DNA of 63,579 nt from Acidovorax sp. sic0104 (GCF_019219095.1 NZ_JAHUWH010000022.1:1-63579), one strand, 5' to 3'. Shown: positions 43,436 through 52,317, counted from the stretch's first letter. Notes: generated by a model from the sequence alone, not told the origin. Translations and numbers: made by a program.

Positions 43436-45513
43436 ACACATCCGTCAATTCGATGAAGCAATGGGCCGGCAGCAACGCCAGCGCGCTCCAGGGCTTGTCG
43501 GCACCGCTGCTGGTGGTGGCCATCCTCGCCCTGATGGTGCTGCCCATTCCACCGTGGCTGCTCGATGCGTTCTTCACGCTCAACATCGCCGTCGCGCTGA
43601 TGGTGATGATGGTGGCGGCCTACATGGTTCGCCCGCTCGATTTCGCAGCCTTCCCCTCGGTGCTGCTGCTGACCACGCTGATGCGCCTGTCGCTGAACGT
43701 GGCCTCGACCCGCGTGGTGCTGCTTGAAGGCCACACCGGCCCAGGCGCCGCGGGTGCGGTGATCGAGGCCTTCGGCCACTTTCTGATCGGCGGCAACTTC
43801 GCGGTGGGGCTGATCGTGTTCGCGATCCTGGTGGTGATCAACTTCGTGGTGGTGACCAAGGGCGCAGAGCGCATCGCCGAAGTCTCGGCCCGCTTCACGC
43901 TGGACGCCATGCCCGGCAAGCAGATGGCGGTGGACGCCGACCTGAACGCCGGCCTGATCGACGAGAAGGAAGCCAAGCGCCGCCGCGCCGAAGTATCGGA
44001 GGAGGCGAATTTCTTCGGTTCGATGGACGGCGCCTCCAAGTTCGTGCGCGGCGACGCCATCGCCGGCATCCTGATCCTGATCATCAACATCGTGGGCGGC
44101 TTTGCCATCGGCGTGCTGCAGCACAACCTGTCGGCAGGCCAGGCCGCCGACAGCTACATCCTGCTGGCCATCGGCGATGCGCTGGTGGCGCAGATCCCAG
44201 GCCTCTTGATCTCGGTGGCTGCGGCCATGGTGATCTCGCGGGTCGGCAAGGACCAGGACATGGGGCGCCAGATCGTGGCGCAGTTGTTCATGTCGCCCCG
44301 CGTCGTTGGCGTCACGGCCGGCATCCTGCTGCTGCTGGGCATGATCCCCGGCATGCCGCACATGGTGTTCCTGACAATGGGTGGTCTCATGGGCTACGGT
44401 GCCTGGCTGCTGTATGAGCGCCAGAAGGTGCCGCCCGAGGTCGAAGCCCCTCCCGCCCCCGTGGCCGACGGCGAAGCTACCTGGGACGATCTGCAGCCCG
44501 TGGACCTGCTGGGCCTGGAGCTGGGCTACCGCCTCATCAGCCTGGTGGACAAGAGCCGCCAGGGCGATTTGCTCACCCGCATCAAGGGCGTGCGCCGCAA
44601 GTTCGCGCAGGAGGTAGGCTTCCTGCCTCCGGCCGTGCACGTGCGCGACAACCTGGAGCTCAAGCCCAGCGGCTACCGCATCACCCTGCGCGGCGTGGTG
44701 GTGGGCGAAGGCGAAGCCTTCCCCGGCATGTTCCTGGCCATCAACCCCGGCGGCATCACCACGCCGCTGATCGGCACCCCCACGACCGACCCCGCATTCG
44801 GCCTGCCCGCGCACTGGATCGACGACCGCCAGAAGGAAGCCGCACAAATGGCGGGTTTTACGGTCGTTGATTCCGAAACCGTGATGGCCACCCATTTGTC
44901 ACACTTGATGCAAGTGCAGGCAGCCAAGCTTTTGAGCCGCACGGAAACCCAACAACTGGTGGAACACGTGGCCAAGCTGGCCCCCAAGCTCATCGAAGAA
45001 GTGGTCCCGAAAATGGTCTCCATCGCAACGTTCCAGAAGGTCCTGCAGCTGCTGCTGGAGGAATCTGTGCACATCCGCGATATCCGCACCATCATCGAGA
45101 CGCTGGCCGAGTTCGCCGGCGGCATCAGCGACCCGGTCGAACTGGCCCGCCGCGTGCGCATTGCCCTGTCGCCCGCCATCGTCCAGCAGATCTACGGCCC
45201 GACGCGCGAGCTGAACGTCATCGCCATCGAACCCGGCCTGGAGCGCCTGCTGGTGCAAGCCCTGGGCAATGCCGCCGGCCCGGCGCTCGACCCGGGAGTC
45301 GCAGACATCCTGACCCAGAAGGCTGCCGAAGTGGCCTTGAAGCAGGAAGAAATGGGCCTGCCAGCCTGCCTGCTGGTGCCCGACCAGATCCGCAATGCCA
45401 TCTCCCGCCTGGTGCGCCGCGTCGCGCCCCGGCTGCAGGTGCTGGCACACAGTGAAATCCCCGAGACCCACACCATCCGCATTGGGCCGATCCTTAGAGG
45501 TGCATCAGCATGA
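43432..45513 (+). CDS. flhA: FlhA, export gate protein
   Basis: FlhA is the nonameric export gate that docks chaperone-substrate complexes. It has 693 residues, the usual length. The N-terminal half has about eight membrane segments with the FHIPEP signature region FPSVLLLTTLMRLSLNVAST and GAERIAEVSARFTLDAMPGKQ. The soluble C-terminal half begins near 340. Overlaps both flhB and flhF by 4 bases, so the group is translationally coupled. Confidence 0.98.
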   Translation: MNTSVNSMKQWAGSNASALQGLSAPLLVVAILALMVLPIPPWLLDAFFTLNIAVALMVMMVAAYMVRPLDFAAFPSVLLLTTLMRLSLNVASTRVVLLEGHTGPGAAGAVIEAFGHFLIGGNFAVGLIVFAILVVINFVVVTKGAERIAEVSARFTLDAMPGKQMAVDADLNAGLIDEKEAKRRRAEVSEEANFFGSMDGASKFVRGDAIAGILILIINIVGGFAIGVLQHNLSAGQAADSYILLAIGDALVAQIPGLLISVAAAMVISRVGKDQDMGRQIVAQLFMSPRVVGVTAGILLLLGMIPGMPHMVFLTMGGLMGYGAWLLYERQKVPPEVEAPPAPVADGEATWDDLQPVDLLGLELGYRLISLVDKSRQGDLLTRIKGVRRKFAQEVGFLPPAVHVRDNLELKPSGYRITLRGVVVGEGEAFPGMFLAINPGGITTPLIGTPTTDPAFGLPAHWIDDRQKEAAQMAGFTVVDSETVMATHLSHLMQVQAAKLLSRTETQQLVEHVAKLAPKLIEEVVPKMVSIATFQKVLQLLLEESVHIRDIRTIIETLAEFAGGISDPVELARRVRIALSPAIVQQIYGPTRELNVIAIEPGLERLLVQALGNAAGPALDPGVADILTQKAAEVALKQEEMGLPACLLVPDQIRNAISRLVRRVAPRLQVLAHSEIPETHTIRIGPILRGASA

Positions 45514-47045
45514 ACATCAAACGCTTTACAGCTCCCACATCGCGGGAGGCTCTGGCCAAGGCGCGCATGGCCTTTGGCGACGGCACGCTGATCCTGTCCA
45601 ACCGCCCCACCGCCAACGGCGTCGAAGTGATGGCCACGGCGGAAGACACGCTCTCCGCCCTGGACGGTGGTGGTGCCGGTGGCGCCTCGTCGCACCCATC
45701 CAACCCACCCCTGCTCGCCCCCACGCCGGCCCGCAGCGCCCCGCAACGTGCAGCAAGCCAGAGCCCCAACCAGGCAGCCATGGCGGCGCTGTCGGCCCTG
45801 AACCGCAACCCGGTGGAAGAAGATACCGAGCAGTTGGCGATGAGCACGCTGTCCTTCCAGGACTACGTGCGCGAGCGCATGCTGCGCCGCCGCCATGAAG
45901 CGATCAACGGCCCGTCTGACGCGCCCACGCTGTCCGAACGCAGCCGCGACGAAGCGCCCGAGCGCGAGCGCATCGCCCCCACACCTGCCGTGGCGCGCCA
46001 CAACCCGCTGCGCACCATCCCCATGGACCTGCCGCCCGAGCAGCCCCGCCGCCGCGCCGAGCCCTCCGTCAGCCAGGCCGTGCAGTCCGCCGCCCACCAG
46101 CAAAGCGTGATGACCGAACTGCACGCGATGAAGGAGCTGATCGAAGACCGCTTCAACACGCTGGCATGGCTGGGGCAGGCGCGACAGAACCCCATCCAGT
46201 CCAACCTGATGCTCAAGATGATCCGCGCGGGCTACTCGCCCTCGCTGGCCCGCGCCGTGCTGGAGCGCATGCCCGAAGAGCTCTCGGCCGCTGAATCGGT
46301 GCGCTGGCTGATGGAAGTGCTGGAGCGCAACCTCAGGACCGACCTGGCCGAGACCCCGCTGTACGAACAGGGCGGCATCTTCGCGATGGTGGGCGCCACC
46401 GGCGTGGGCAAGACCACCACCACCGCCAAGCTGGCAGCCATGTGCGCGCGCATCCACGGCCCCGGCAGCGTGGGCCTGATCACGCTGGACACCTACCGCG
46501 TGGGCGCACACGAACAACTGCGCACCTACGGGCGCATGCTGGGCATCGTGGCCCACCTGGCGCACGACCGTGCCGCGCTGCAGGACCTGCTGGGCCTGCT
46601 GTCGGGCAAGAAAATGGTGCTCATCGACACGACCGGCGTCGCCCCGCGCGACCCGCGCAAGCGCGACATGCTGGACGTGCTGGACCTGCCGCACGTCAAC
46701 CGCCTGCTGGTGCTCAACGCCGGCTGCCACGGCGACACGCTGGACGATGTGCTCACCGGCTTCAAGACCGACGGCTCGCAGCAGGCCATCCTGTCCAAGG
46801 TGGACGAAGCCGTCAAGCTCGGCCCCGCGATCGACGCGCTCATCCGCCACCAGATGGTGCTGCGCGGCGTGACCAACGGCCAGCGTGTGCCCGAGGACTG
46901 GGAACGCGCCGATGCGCACAGGCTCATCAACACATCGATGCGCGCGCCGGTCAAGTCGGCGTTCGACCCCAAGGCGAGCGATTTGAATTTCTTCTTCTCG
47001 CACTCGCCGGACGGCATCAACGAGCGGGGGCTGGTCGATGCTTGA
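45510..47045 (+). CDS. flhF: FlhF, SRP-type GTPase for flagellar placement
   Basis: FlhF sets the position of (usually polar) flagella. It is 511 residues. The N-terminal region (1-100) is basic and starts MNIKRFTAPTSREALAKARM; a long Pro/Arg-rich middle section is variable. The NG domain has GATGVGKTTTTAKLAA (295-310), LITLDTYRVGAHEQLRTYG and IDTTGVAPRDPR, where most relatives have DTAG. Its presence suggests polar flagellation. Confidence 0.96.
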   Translation: MNIKRFTAPTSREALAKARMAFGDGTLILSNRPTANGVEVMATAEDTLSALDGGGAGGASSHPSNPPLLAPTPARSAPQRAASQSPNQAAMAALSALNRNPVEEDTEQLAMSTLSFQDYVRERMLRRRHEAINGPSDAPTLSERSRDEAPERERIAPTPAVARHNPLRTIPMDLPPEQPRRRAEPSVSQAVQSAAHQQSVMTELHAMKELIEDRFNTLAWLGQARQNPIQSNLMLKMIRAGYSPSLARAVLERMPEELSAAESVRWLMEVLERNLRTDLAETPLYEQGGIFAMVGATGVGKTTTTAKLAAMCARIHGPGSVGLITLDTYRVGAHEQLRTYGRMLGIVAHLAHDRAALQDLLGLLSGKKMVLIDTTGVAPRDPRKRDMLDVLDLPHVNRLLVLNAGCHGDTLDDVLTGFKTDGSQQAILSKVDEAVKLGPAIDALIRHQMVLRGVTNGQRVPEDWERADAHRLINTSMRAPVKSAFDPKASDLNFFFSHSPDGINERGLVDA

Positions 47046-47835
47046 TATCGGATTTCACCAAGGCGCCAGCCTGCACAGCTTCACGCCGCAGTCCGAGCTG
47101 CGCGTGGTGGCAGTCGCCAGCCAGGACAACGCCGGCACAGGGCTCGAAGCCCTGTGGCAGGTCTGCGCCATCCTGCAGCGCCTGGGCCACCCCGTGGTGG
47201 TGCTGGACGGCACGGCGCAGGAGACCGACGACAGCCCCGGCTTGCTGCACCTGCTGCAGCAGGCACCATGGAACGACGGGGCTCACCTGAACATGGGCGC
47301 CAACGCCTCCTCGCTGGCGGTGATCCCGGCGGCCAAAGGCCTGCAGCTTGCCGCGCGCCGCGCTCAGACCAACGAAACCCCGCCCCTGCATGGTTTGCTG
47401 CCTTACTTCAGGACCTATGGCCTGATGGTGCTGCATGCGCCTGCGGCCATGCTGGGCCCGTTGCTCACGCACACTGCGACGATTCCGCTCGTGGTGATGG
47501 GCAACGATGCCCAAGGTGTGCTCCAGAGCTACAAGACCCTCAAGCAGATTGCGGTGGATACGGGCCTGCCGTGCATGGTGGCGGGCCTGCTGCACGGCAA
47601 TACCGCCGCCGAGCGCAGGAAGATCCAAGGCGCCCTGCAGACGCTGCAGGAGTGCGCCGAACAGCACTTGTGCGGCCCCGTGCGCACCACGACCATCGCC
47701 ACGCAAAGCCCGCAGGACCTGCAGCGCCTGGCCTTGCAACTGCTGGAAAATGCGGGCACTATCAGTGAATCGATGACGGCTCTTCCCACCCACAATCTGA
47801 CAGGTGCGCCTGTCCATTTTGCCCGGAGCCACTGA
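47038..47835 (+). CDS. FlhG/MinD-like protein without a P-loop, at the flhG position
   Basis: A 265-residue protein between flhF and fliA, the place normally taken by the MinD-type ATPase FlhG (FleN). The overall layout fits: a beta strand (LRVVAVAS), a helix (LEALWQVCAILQRLG), then VVVLDG as in the VLLLDAD of FlhG. But the expected KGGVGKT loop is SQDNAGTGLEA (28-38), with no P-loop or signature lysine. The membrane-targeting tail is also not evident. I infer a degenerate, probably non-ATPase FlhG relative. It overlaps flhF by 8 bases and ends 5 bases before fliA. Confidence 0.65.
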   Translation: MLDIGFHQGASLHSFTPQSELRVVAVASQDNAGTGLEALWQVCAILQRLGHPVVVLDGTAQETDDSPGLLHLLQQAPWNDGAHLNMGANASSLAVIPAAKGLQLAARRAQTNETPPLHGLLPYFRTYGLMVLHAPAAMLGPLLTHTATIPLVVMGNDAQGVLQSYKTLKQIAVDTGLPCMVAGLLHGNTAAERRKIQGALQTLQECAEQHLCGPVRTTTIATQSPQDLQRLALQLLENAGTISESMTALPTHNLTGAPVHFARSH

Positions 47836-47839
47836 TCTG

Positions 47840-48553
47840 ATGTACACCGCCAAAGGCCAGCTCGATCGTGACGCGATGATCCGCCAGCATGTTCCGCTGG
47901 TCCGCAGGATTGCGCACCACATGATCGCCAAGCTGCCCCCCAATGTGGAGCTGGACGATTTGATCCAGGTCGGCATGATGGGCCTGGCGGAGGCGCTGTC
48001 GCGCTACGAGGTGGCGCAGGGCGTGCAGTTCGAGACCTTTGCCACCCAGCGCATCCGCGGCGCCATGCTCGACGAGCTGCGCGAGGGCGACTGGATGAGC
48101 CGCAGCTCGCGCAAGAGCCAGAAAGACATCGAGCACGCGGTGCACCGCCTGGAGCAAAAGCTCGGCCGCAGCCCGCTCGAATCCGAGATCGCCGACGAAA
48201 TGGGCATGGCCCTGGGCGAGTACCAGACCCTGCTGGGCAAGGTCCGCGGCACACAGCTGGTGTACCTGGAGGACATGACCCACAACGAGGACGATGACGG
48301 TTTCCTCGACCGCCACGTCGCGGACGGCGATGCCGACCCCATGGAAATGCTGCGCGACCAGCGGCTGAAGGTGTCTCTCGTCAACGCCATCAAGAGCCTG
48401 CCCGAGCGCGAGCAGCACATCATGGGCATGTACTACGAGCACGACATGAATCTCAAGGAGATCGCGGCTGTGCTGGGCGTGACCGAGTCACGGGTGTGCC
48501 AGCTGCACAGCCAGTCCATCGCACGGTTGCGGGCGAAGATGAGGGCGCACTAG
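47840..48553 (+). CDS. fliA: FliA, flagellar sigma factor (sigma-28)
   Basis: FliA directs RNA polymerase to late flagellar genes and is held by FlgM. The 237 residues contain region 2 (HVPLVRRIAHHMIAKLPPNVELDDLIQVGMMGL, given here as landmarks VELDDLIQVG and FETFATQRIRGAMLDELR), region 3 (RSPLESEIADEMG) and region 4 (NLKEIAAVLGVTESRVCQLH). The ATG at 47840 is chosen because the domain starts there; GGAG lies 11 bases upstream. Last gene of the flhB-fliA group, followed by a family A repeat. Confidence 0.97.
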   Translation: MYTAKGQLDRDAMIRQHVPLVRRIAHHMIAKLPPNVELDDLIQVGMMGLAEALSRYEVAQGVQFETFATQRIRGAMLDELREGDWMSRSSRKSQKDIEHAVHRLEQKLGRSPLESEIADEMGMALGEYQTLLGKVRGTQLVYLEDMTHNEDDDGFLDRHVADGDADPMEMLRDQRLKVSLVNAIKSLPEREQHIMGMYYEHDMNLKEIAAVLGVTESRVCQLHSQSIARLRAKMRAH

Positions 48554-48557
48554 CCGC

Positions 48558-48660
48558 TCCCCCCTGAGCGGCTGCGCCGCTTCCCCCTGAGGGGGACGCC
48601 ATCCCTGGACTGGCGGAGCCAGATCCACGGTGGCACTGGTATTGGGCTGCGACCGTTTCG
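48558..48660 (+). repeat. family A intergenic repeat, copy 3
   Basis: It begins CCCCCCTGAGCGGCTGCGCC 4 bases after the fliA stop and continues with TGGACTGGCGGAGCCAGATC and CACGGTGGCACTGG. Confidence 0.85.
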
Positions 48661-48702
48661 GCGGGCAGTGCGCAAGGCTAACTCCAACGTACTGAGCACC
48701 CG

Positions 48703-48745
48703 TTTGCTATCGACGGGATAGCTGCTTGCGCTTGACTGGCGGCAG
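48703..48745 (+). repeat. family B short palindromic repeat, copy 5
   Basis: TTTGCTATCGACGGGATAGC, then TGCTTGCGCTTGACTGG. Together with the family A copy it fills most of the 261-base gap between fliA and flgN. Confidence 0.65.
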
Positions 48746-48814
48746 ATCGAGCCGTTCTAACCATTCATAACCAAGCGAGGCAAGCGCCAGCAGCTGTCTT
48801 TTTTGGGTTGCGAC

Positions 48815-49189
48815 TCAACCCGCCGATTTGTAGATGCGTGCCACGCCAGGCTTGCCGGGCTGGGCGGCGCGACCGTCGCCGTAGGTGGCGGGGGTGCCCG
48901 CCTGGGGGATCATGCTGGCGACCTGGCGGTCGGCGTTGGCGGACAGGCGGGCGAGGCCGTCGCGGTGGTTGACCAGCATGTCGCTGATGGCGTCCACCCG
49001 TTTTTTCAATTGTGCAGGCAGGGGCAGGCCGCGCTGCGCAGACTGCTCCAGCGCATAGGTGAACTGCGCCGCTGCATCCCGCAGGGCGATGCTGTGCTTT
49101 TCCAGGGTTTGGGGATCTGCCGCAAGAAGCGCGGCGGAGACTTTTTCGATCAGCTGCTCAACAGCCGAGAGGGATTCTTCCAGCGACAT
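48815..49189 (-). CDS. flgN: FlgN-like export chaperone
   Basis: FlgN is the chaperone of the hook-filament junction proteins FlgK and FlgL. This 124-residue protein is helical (SLEESLSAVEQLIEKVSAAL, LRDAAAQFTYALEQSA) with a disordered, Gly/Pro-rich C-terminus. Similarity to FlgN is weak by eye; the call rests on size, helix content and its place after flgM in the flgA-flgM-flgN order. It is the last gene of this minus-strand group. Confidence 0.7.
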   Translation of the reverse strand: MSLEESLSAVEQLIEKVSAALLAADPQTLEKHSIALRDAAAQFTYALEQSAQRGLPLPAQLKKRVDAISDMLVNHRDGLARLSANADRQVASMIPQAGTPATYGDGRAAQPGKPGVARIYKSAG

Positions 49190-49244
49190 GGCGCATTGTG
49201 CGATGAACCGTGCTGGTATGCCAAGTGATGATCAGTGCGCTCGG

Positions 49245-49272
49245 TGAACCCCGGCGTTCGTGGTGGGGTTCA
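49245..49272 (-). terminator. hairpin overlapping the flgM stop codon
   Basis: TGAACCCC (49245-49252) and GGGGTTCA (49265-49272) form a perfect 8-bp stem. The flgM stop codon lies within one arm. No T-run follows, so it may tune flgN expression or mRNA stability. Confidence 0.45.
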
Positions 49273-49590
49273 ACCGCGCGAGCGGGACAGGATTTCCTGG
49301 GCGTTGGAGAGCATCTTGTCGGCAATGGCATCAGCATCCACCGAGAACGTGCCCTTTTCGATCGCGGCGCGCACGGCCTTGACCTTGCTGGCATCGAAGT
49401 CGCCGGCCGTACGGGCCGACTGGTCCAGTGCCCGGGCGGCGGTCGACACGGTGACAGGCACACCGGCGGTCGACGCGGCCAGGGCGTCTTTTGCAGCTCC
49501 TTCAGCAGCGGTCGCAGGACTTTTGACTTGCTTGGCAAGCGTTGTCTGCGGCAACCCGCCCGGGAGTTCCGGTTTTTGACCTATCTTCAT
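49270..49590 (-). CDS. flgM: FlgM, anti-sigma-28 factor
   Basis: FlgM binds FliA until it is exported through the finished hook. From the ATG at 49590 (GGAGAG upstream) it has 106 residues. It begins MKIGQKPELPGGLPQT, is Ala/Thr-rich and probably disordered in the middle, and ends with the sigma-binding helices (KVKAVRAAIEKGTFSVDADAIADKMLSNAQEIL, seen as IEKGTFSVDADAIADKML). A candidate FliA promoter of its own lies at 49635-49662. Confidence 0.93.
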   Translation of the reverse strand: MKIGQKPELPGGLPQTTLAKQVKSPATAAEGAAKDALAASTAGVPVTVSTAARALDQSARTAGDFDASKVKAVRAAIEKGTFSVDADAIADKMLSNAQEILSRSRG

Positions 49591-49634
49591 CGCTCTCTCC
49601 ACCACCCCGTTCGATGTGGGGCACAGTAGCAATG

Positions 49635-49662
49635 TTTTCGACCCATTTCGCAAGGACTTTAG
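49635..49662 (-). promoter_or_regulatory. candidate sigma-28 (FliA) promoter of flgM
   Basis: On the minus strand CTAAAGTCC (49662-49654), an 11-base spacer and GTCGAAAA (49642-49635). Spacing is exact for FliA promoters. It lies in the flgA-flgM gap, with a leader of about 40 bases. Confidence 0.65.
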
Positions 49663-49683
49663 CGATTTATCGGGCTTCCGGCA

Positions 49684-50496
49684 TCAAAGGGTAACGTCTA
49701 TTGTCCCGTTTTCATTCACTGTTCCACTAATGATCCGGCCATTGTCCATGCGTATGCGCACAATCTGCCCTGCAGCACCGGCAGACATCGCCTGGCCTGC
49801 CGACGTGACGGCATAGCCCGGCCCCTGGGCCACCACCTTGACCTGAGCGCCTGCACGAAACAGGCTGGGAGCGCGCACCATGCTCTGGCGCAGCGCCTGC
49901 CCAGGAACCAGTTGGCGCGCCGCAATCTGCCCGACCCACATCTCGGGGTTGGCCATGACAGGCGCGGTCTCGGCAGCCCAATCCACCTCTGCTTCGGTAG
50001 CGTCCGCCGCCGTCAGGACGGTGCCAGGCGCCACGGCGCTCGTCAAAACCCACGCGGGTCCGAATGCCTTGACTGTAACCGGAAGATACACGTTCCAGGC
50101 CGTCTGCCCCTCGACGCAGCGCAGCCCCAGCCGGGTGCGCCCCCACAACCGGGAGCCCACCGGCAGATAGGGCTCGACGCGGGCGCAGGGCGCCAGCCGC
50201 AGCCGCGAATCCAGCGAGCCAACGCTCACTTCCATGCGCAGCGGCAATCCGGCAGGCTGGTTGCGGGTCAGGGCATCGTCCAGCCAGCGCTGGGTCAGCG
50301 GCCCCAGGTCCGCCGCCGGGTCCGCGGCCGACTGGGCGTGCGCGGCGCCCGCAGCGCACAGCGCCGCACCCAGCAACACCGCAGTTGCCAGGGCACTCCG
50401 CGCACCGGGGCGCGCCGCGCCCACAGGCCGGGCGTGCAATGCAGGCTGTGCACCGAAAGAAAAGGCGCAAGAGCGGGGAAACGAGATCGATGGCAT
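49684..50496 (-). CDS. flgA: FlgA, P-ring assembly chaperone
   Basis: FlgA is a periplasmic chaperone for the P-ring protein FlgI. From the ATG at 50496 (AGGAGG 6 bases upstream) it has 270 residues. A basic N-terminal region of about 40 residues precedes the signal peptide core LATAVLLGAALCAAGAAHA, likely cleaved after AHA, which makes the leader unusually long. The SAF domain (VLTSAVAPGTVLTAADATEA) and the C-terminal KVVAQGPGYAVTSAGQAMS, IVRIRMDNGRIISGTVNENG are typical. Divergent from flgB. Confidence 0.93.
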   Translation of the reverse strand: MPSISFPRSCAFSFGAQPALHARPVGAARPGARSALATAVLLGAALCAAGAAHAQSAADPAADLGPLTQRWLDDALTRNQPAGLPLRMEVSVGSLDSRLRLAPCARVEPYLPVGSRLWGRTRLGLRCVEGQTAWNVYLPVTVKAFGPAWVLTSAVAPGTVLTAADATEAEVDWAAETAPVMANPEMWVGQIAARQLVPGQALRQSMVRAPSLFRAGAQVKVVAQGPGYAVTSAGQAMSAGAAGQIVRIRMDNGRIISGTVNENGTIDVTL

Positions 50497-50607
50497 GGGG
50501 GGCCTCCTGGGCATCGCGGGGGTGTCGCGAGTCTTCACGGGTCTTCGCGCGCAGGGTGGCAAAGACTATTTCACGACTGGAACTATAGGCAGGCCCGGTC
50601 CGCGCAA

Positions 50608-50637
50608 AACCCGAAACTGCGCGCCCATTTCCGGGTT
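50608..50637. promoter_or_regulatory. operator-like dyad between flgA and flgB
   Basis: AACCCGAAA (50608-50616) and TTTCCGGGTT (50628-50637) are nearly perfect inverted arms (one extra base) with an 11-base spacer, flanked on both sides by GCGC. It lies in the divergent flgA/flgB promoter region, about 100 bases before flgB. Confidence 0.35.
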
Positions 50638-50735
50638 CTTCGCGCTTTAGAAAAAAGCCGGTCTCTCCACAATCGAGCCACGCCGGAAAACCCCTGGACC
50701 GGCGTTTTTGCACCACTCCAGGGCACGAGGCCAAC

Positions 50736-51197
50736 ATGCTCGACAAGATGACCAACCGGCTGGACTTCCACGGCAACGCACTGATCCTGCGTTCCGAGCG
50801 CCAGCGTGCCATCGCCAGCAACATCGCGAACTCGGACACCCCTGGCTACGTGGCACGCGACTTCGAGTTCAGCGAAGCACTGAAGGAGGCCACGGGCGAG
50901 AGCAGCACGGGCGCCGGCTCGGGCTTCACGACCAAGCTCACCGCAGGCACGGTGGGCACCGCCGGCACCACCGACGCGCGCCACATGGCCCTGCCCGCCC
51001 GCCACATGAGCGGCGAGCTGGGTGCCAAGGGCACGCTGGGCTATGCCGTGCAGACCCAGCCCGCCCTGGACAACAACACCGTCGACCTGGACCGCGAACG
51101 CGCCAACTTCGTCGACAACGCTGTGCGTTACGAAGCCACGCTGCGCTTCATCAACGGCAACGCCAAGACCATGCTCAGCGCCATCCAGGGCCAGTAA
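50736..51197 (+). CDS. flgB: FlgB, proximal rod protein
   Basis: The most proximal rod subunit. It has 153 residues, with the N-terminal rod motif RQRAIASNIANSDTPGYVARDFEF and the C-terminal helix YEATLRFINGNAKTMLSAI. The middle carries a Ser/Thr/Gly-rich stretch. First gene of the flgB-L operon; flgC follows after 40 bases. Confidence 0.96.
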   Translation: MLDKMTNRLDFHGNALILRSERQRAIASNIANSDTPGYVARDFEFSEALKEATGESSTGAGSGFTTKLTAGTVGTAGTTDARHMALPARHMSGELGAKGTLGYAVQTQPALDNNTVDLDRERANFVDNAVRYEATLRFINGNAKTMLSAIQGQ

Positions 51198-51237
51198 GCA
51201 GCGGCACCCGCACACAGCGCAGAAAGCGAGTTACCCC

Positions 51238-51642
51238 ATGTCCATGTTCTCCATCTTCAGCGTCTCGGGCAGCGCCGTCAGCGCGCAGTCGCAGCGGCTC
51301 AATGTGGTGGCCAGCAACCTGGCCAACGTCGATGCGGTGGCAGGCCCCGACGGCAAGGCCTACAAGGCGCGCCAGGTGATGTTCCAGACCGAGCCCATGG
51401 GCGCGGACAGCTCTGCCGGCGTGCGCGTGACCGGCATCAACGAAAGCAACACCCCCGGGCGCCGCGTGCACGACCCCAGCCACCCATCCGCCGACGAGCA
51501 GGGCTACGTGACGCACTCCAACGTCAATGCCGTGGAGGAGATGGTCAACATGATCTCCGCCTCGCGCTCCTACCAGAACAACGTCGAGGTCATGAACACA
51601 GCCAAGTCGCTGCTCCTCAAGACCCTGCAGATGGGCCAGTAA
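51238..51642 (+). CDS. flgC: FlgC, proximal rod protein
   Basis: A 134-residue rod subunit starting at the ATG at 51238 (MSMFSIFSVSGSAVSAQSQRL), with RLNVVASNLANVDAVAGPDG and YVTHSNVNAVEEMVNMISASR followed by SYQNNVEVMNTAKSLLL, the usual terminal signature. It precedes flgD by 15 bases. Confidence 0.97.
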   Translation: MSMFSIFSVSGSAVSAQSQRLNVVASNLANVDAVAGPDGKAYKARQVMFQTEPMGADSSAGVRVTGINESNTPGRRVHDPSHPSADEQGYVTHSNVNAVEEMVNMISASRSYQNNVEVMNTAKSLLLKTLQMGQ

Positions 51643-51657
51643 CCAAAGGACGCCACC

Positions 51658-52317
51658 ATGATCCTCAACTCCACCACCAGCGCCCCCACGGTCACCGACG
51701 CTACCGGCGGCACCAAGGCCAACGCCGCCACCGACCCCGCCGCAGCGCAGGACCGGTTTCTGAAGCTGCTCGTCGCGCAGCTGAACAACCAGGACCCGAT
51801 GAACCCGCTGGACAACGCGCAGATGACCTCGCAGATCGCGCAGATCAACACCGTGACCGGCATCCAGCAGCTCAACCAGACCATGCAGAGCATGTCCGAA
51901 CAGTTCAACTCGCTGCAGGTCATGCAAGGCACGGCGCTGATCGGGCGCAACGTGATGACCGAGGGCTCGAGCATCGCCGTGGCCGACAAGGTCGGCAAGG
52001 GCGGCTTCGAGCTGCCGTCGGCCGCCACCAACGTGAAGATCGAGGTCACCACCGCCGGTGGCCAGGTGGTGGACACCATCGACCTGGGCGCCAAGGCCGC
52101 AGGCCGCCACACCTTCGAGTGGGACGCCAGCAAGTACACCGGCGCCACCGATGCACTGCAGTTCCGCGTCAGCGCCGTCAACGGCTCGGCCAAGCTGTCC
52201 AGCACGCCGCTGGCGCTGTCCAAGGTCACGGCCGCAGGCGCCGAGGACGGCCAGCTCAAGCTGACCCTCGCCAACGGAAAAACCATCAGCTACAGCCAGA
52301 TCAAGGCCCTGGTTTAA
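51658..52317 (+). CDS. flgD: FlgD, hook-capping protein
   Basis: FlgD is the temporary scaffold for hook assembly. The 219 residues contain the N-terminal domain AAAQDRFLKLLVAQLNNQDP and MNPLDNAQMTSQIAQINTVTGIQQLN, then the Ig-like/tudor C-terminal part (VEVTTAGGQVVDTI-like IEVTTAGGQVVDTIDLG, HTFEWDASKYTGA). Confidence 0.96.
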   Translation: MILNSTTSAPTVTDATGGTKANAATDPAAAQDRFLKLLVAQLNNQDPMNPLDNAQMTSQIAQINTVTGIQQLNQTMQSMSEQFNSLQVMQGTALIGRNVMTEGSSIAVADKVGKGGFELPSAATNVKIEVTTAGGQVVDTIDLGAKAAGRHTFEWDASKYTGATDALQFRVSAVNGSAKLSSTPLALSKVTAAGAEDGQLKLTLANGKTISYSQIKALV

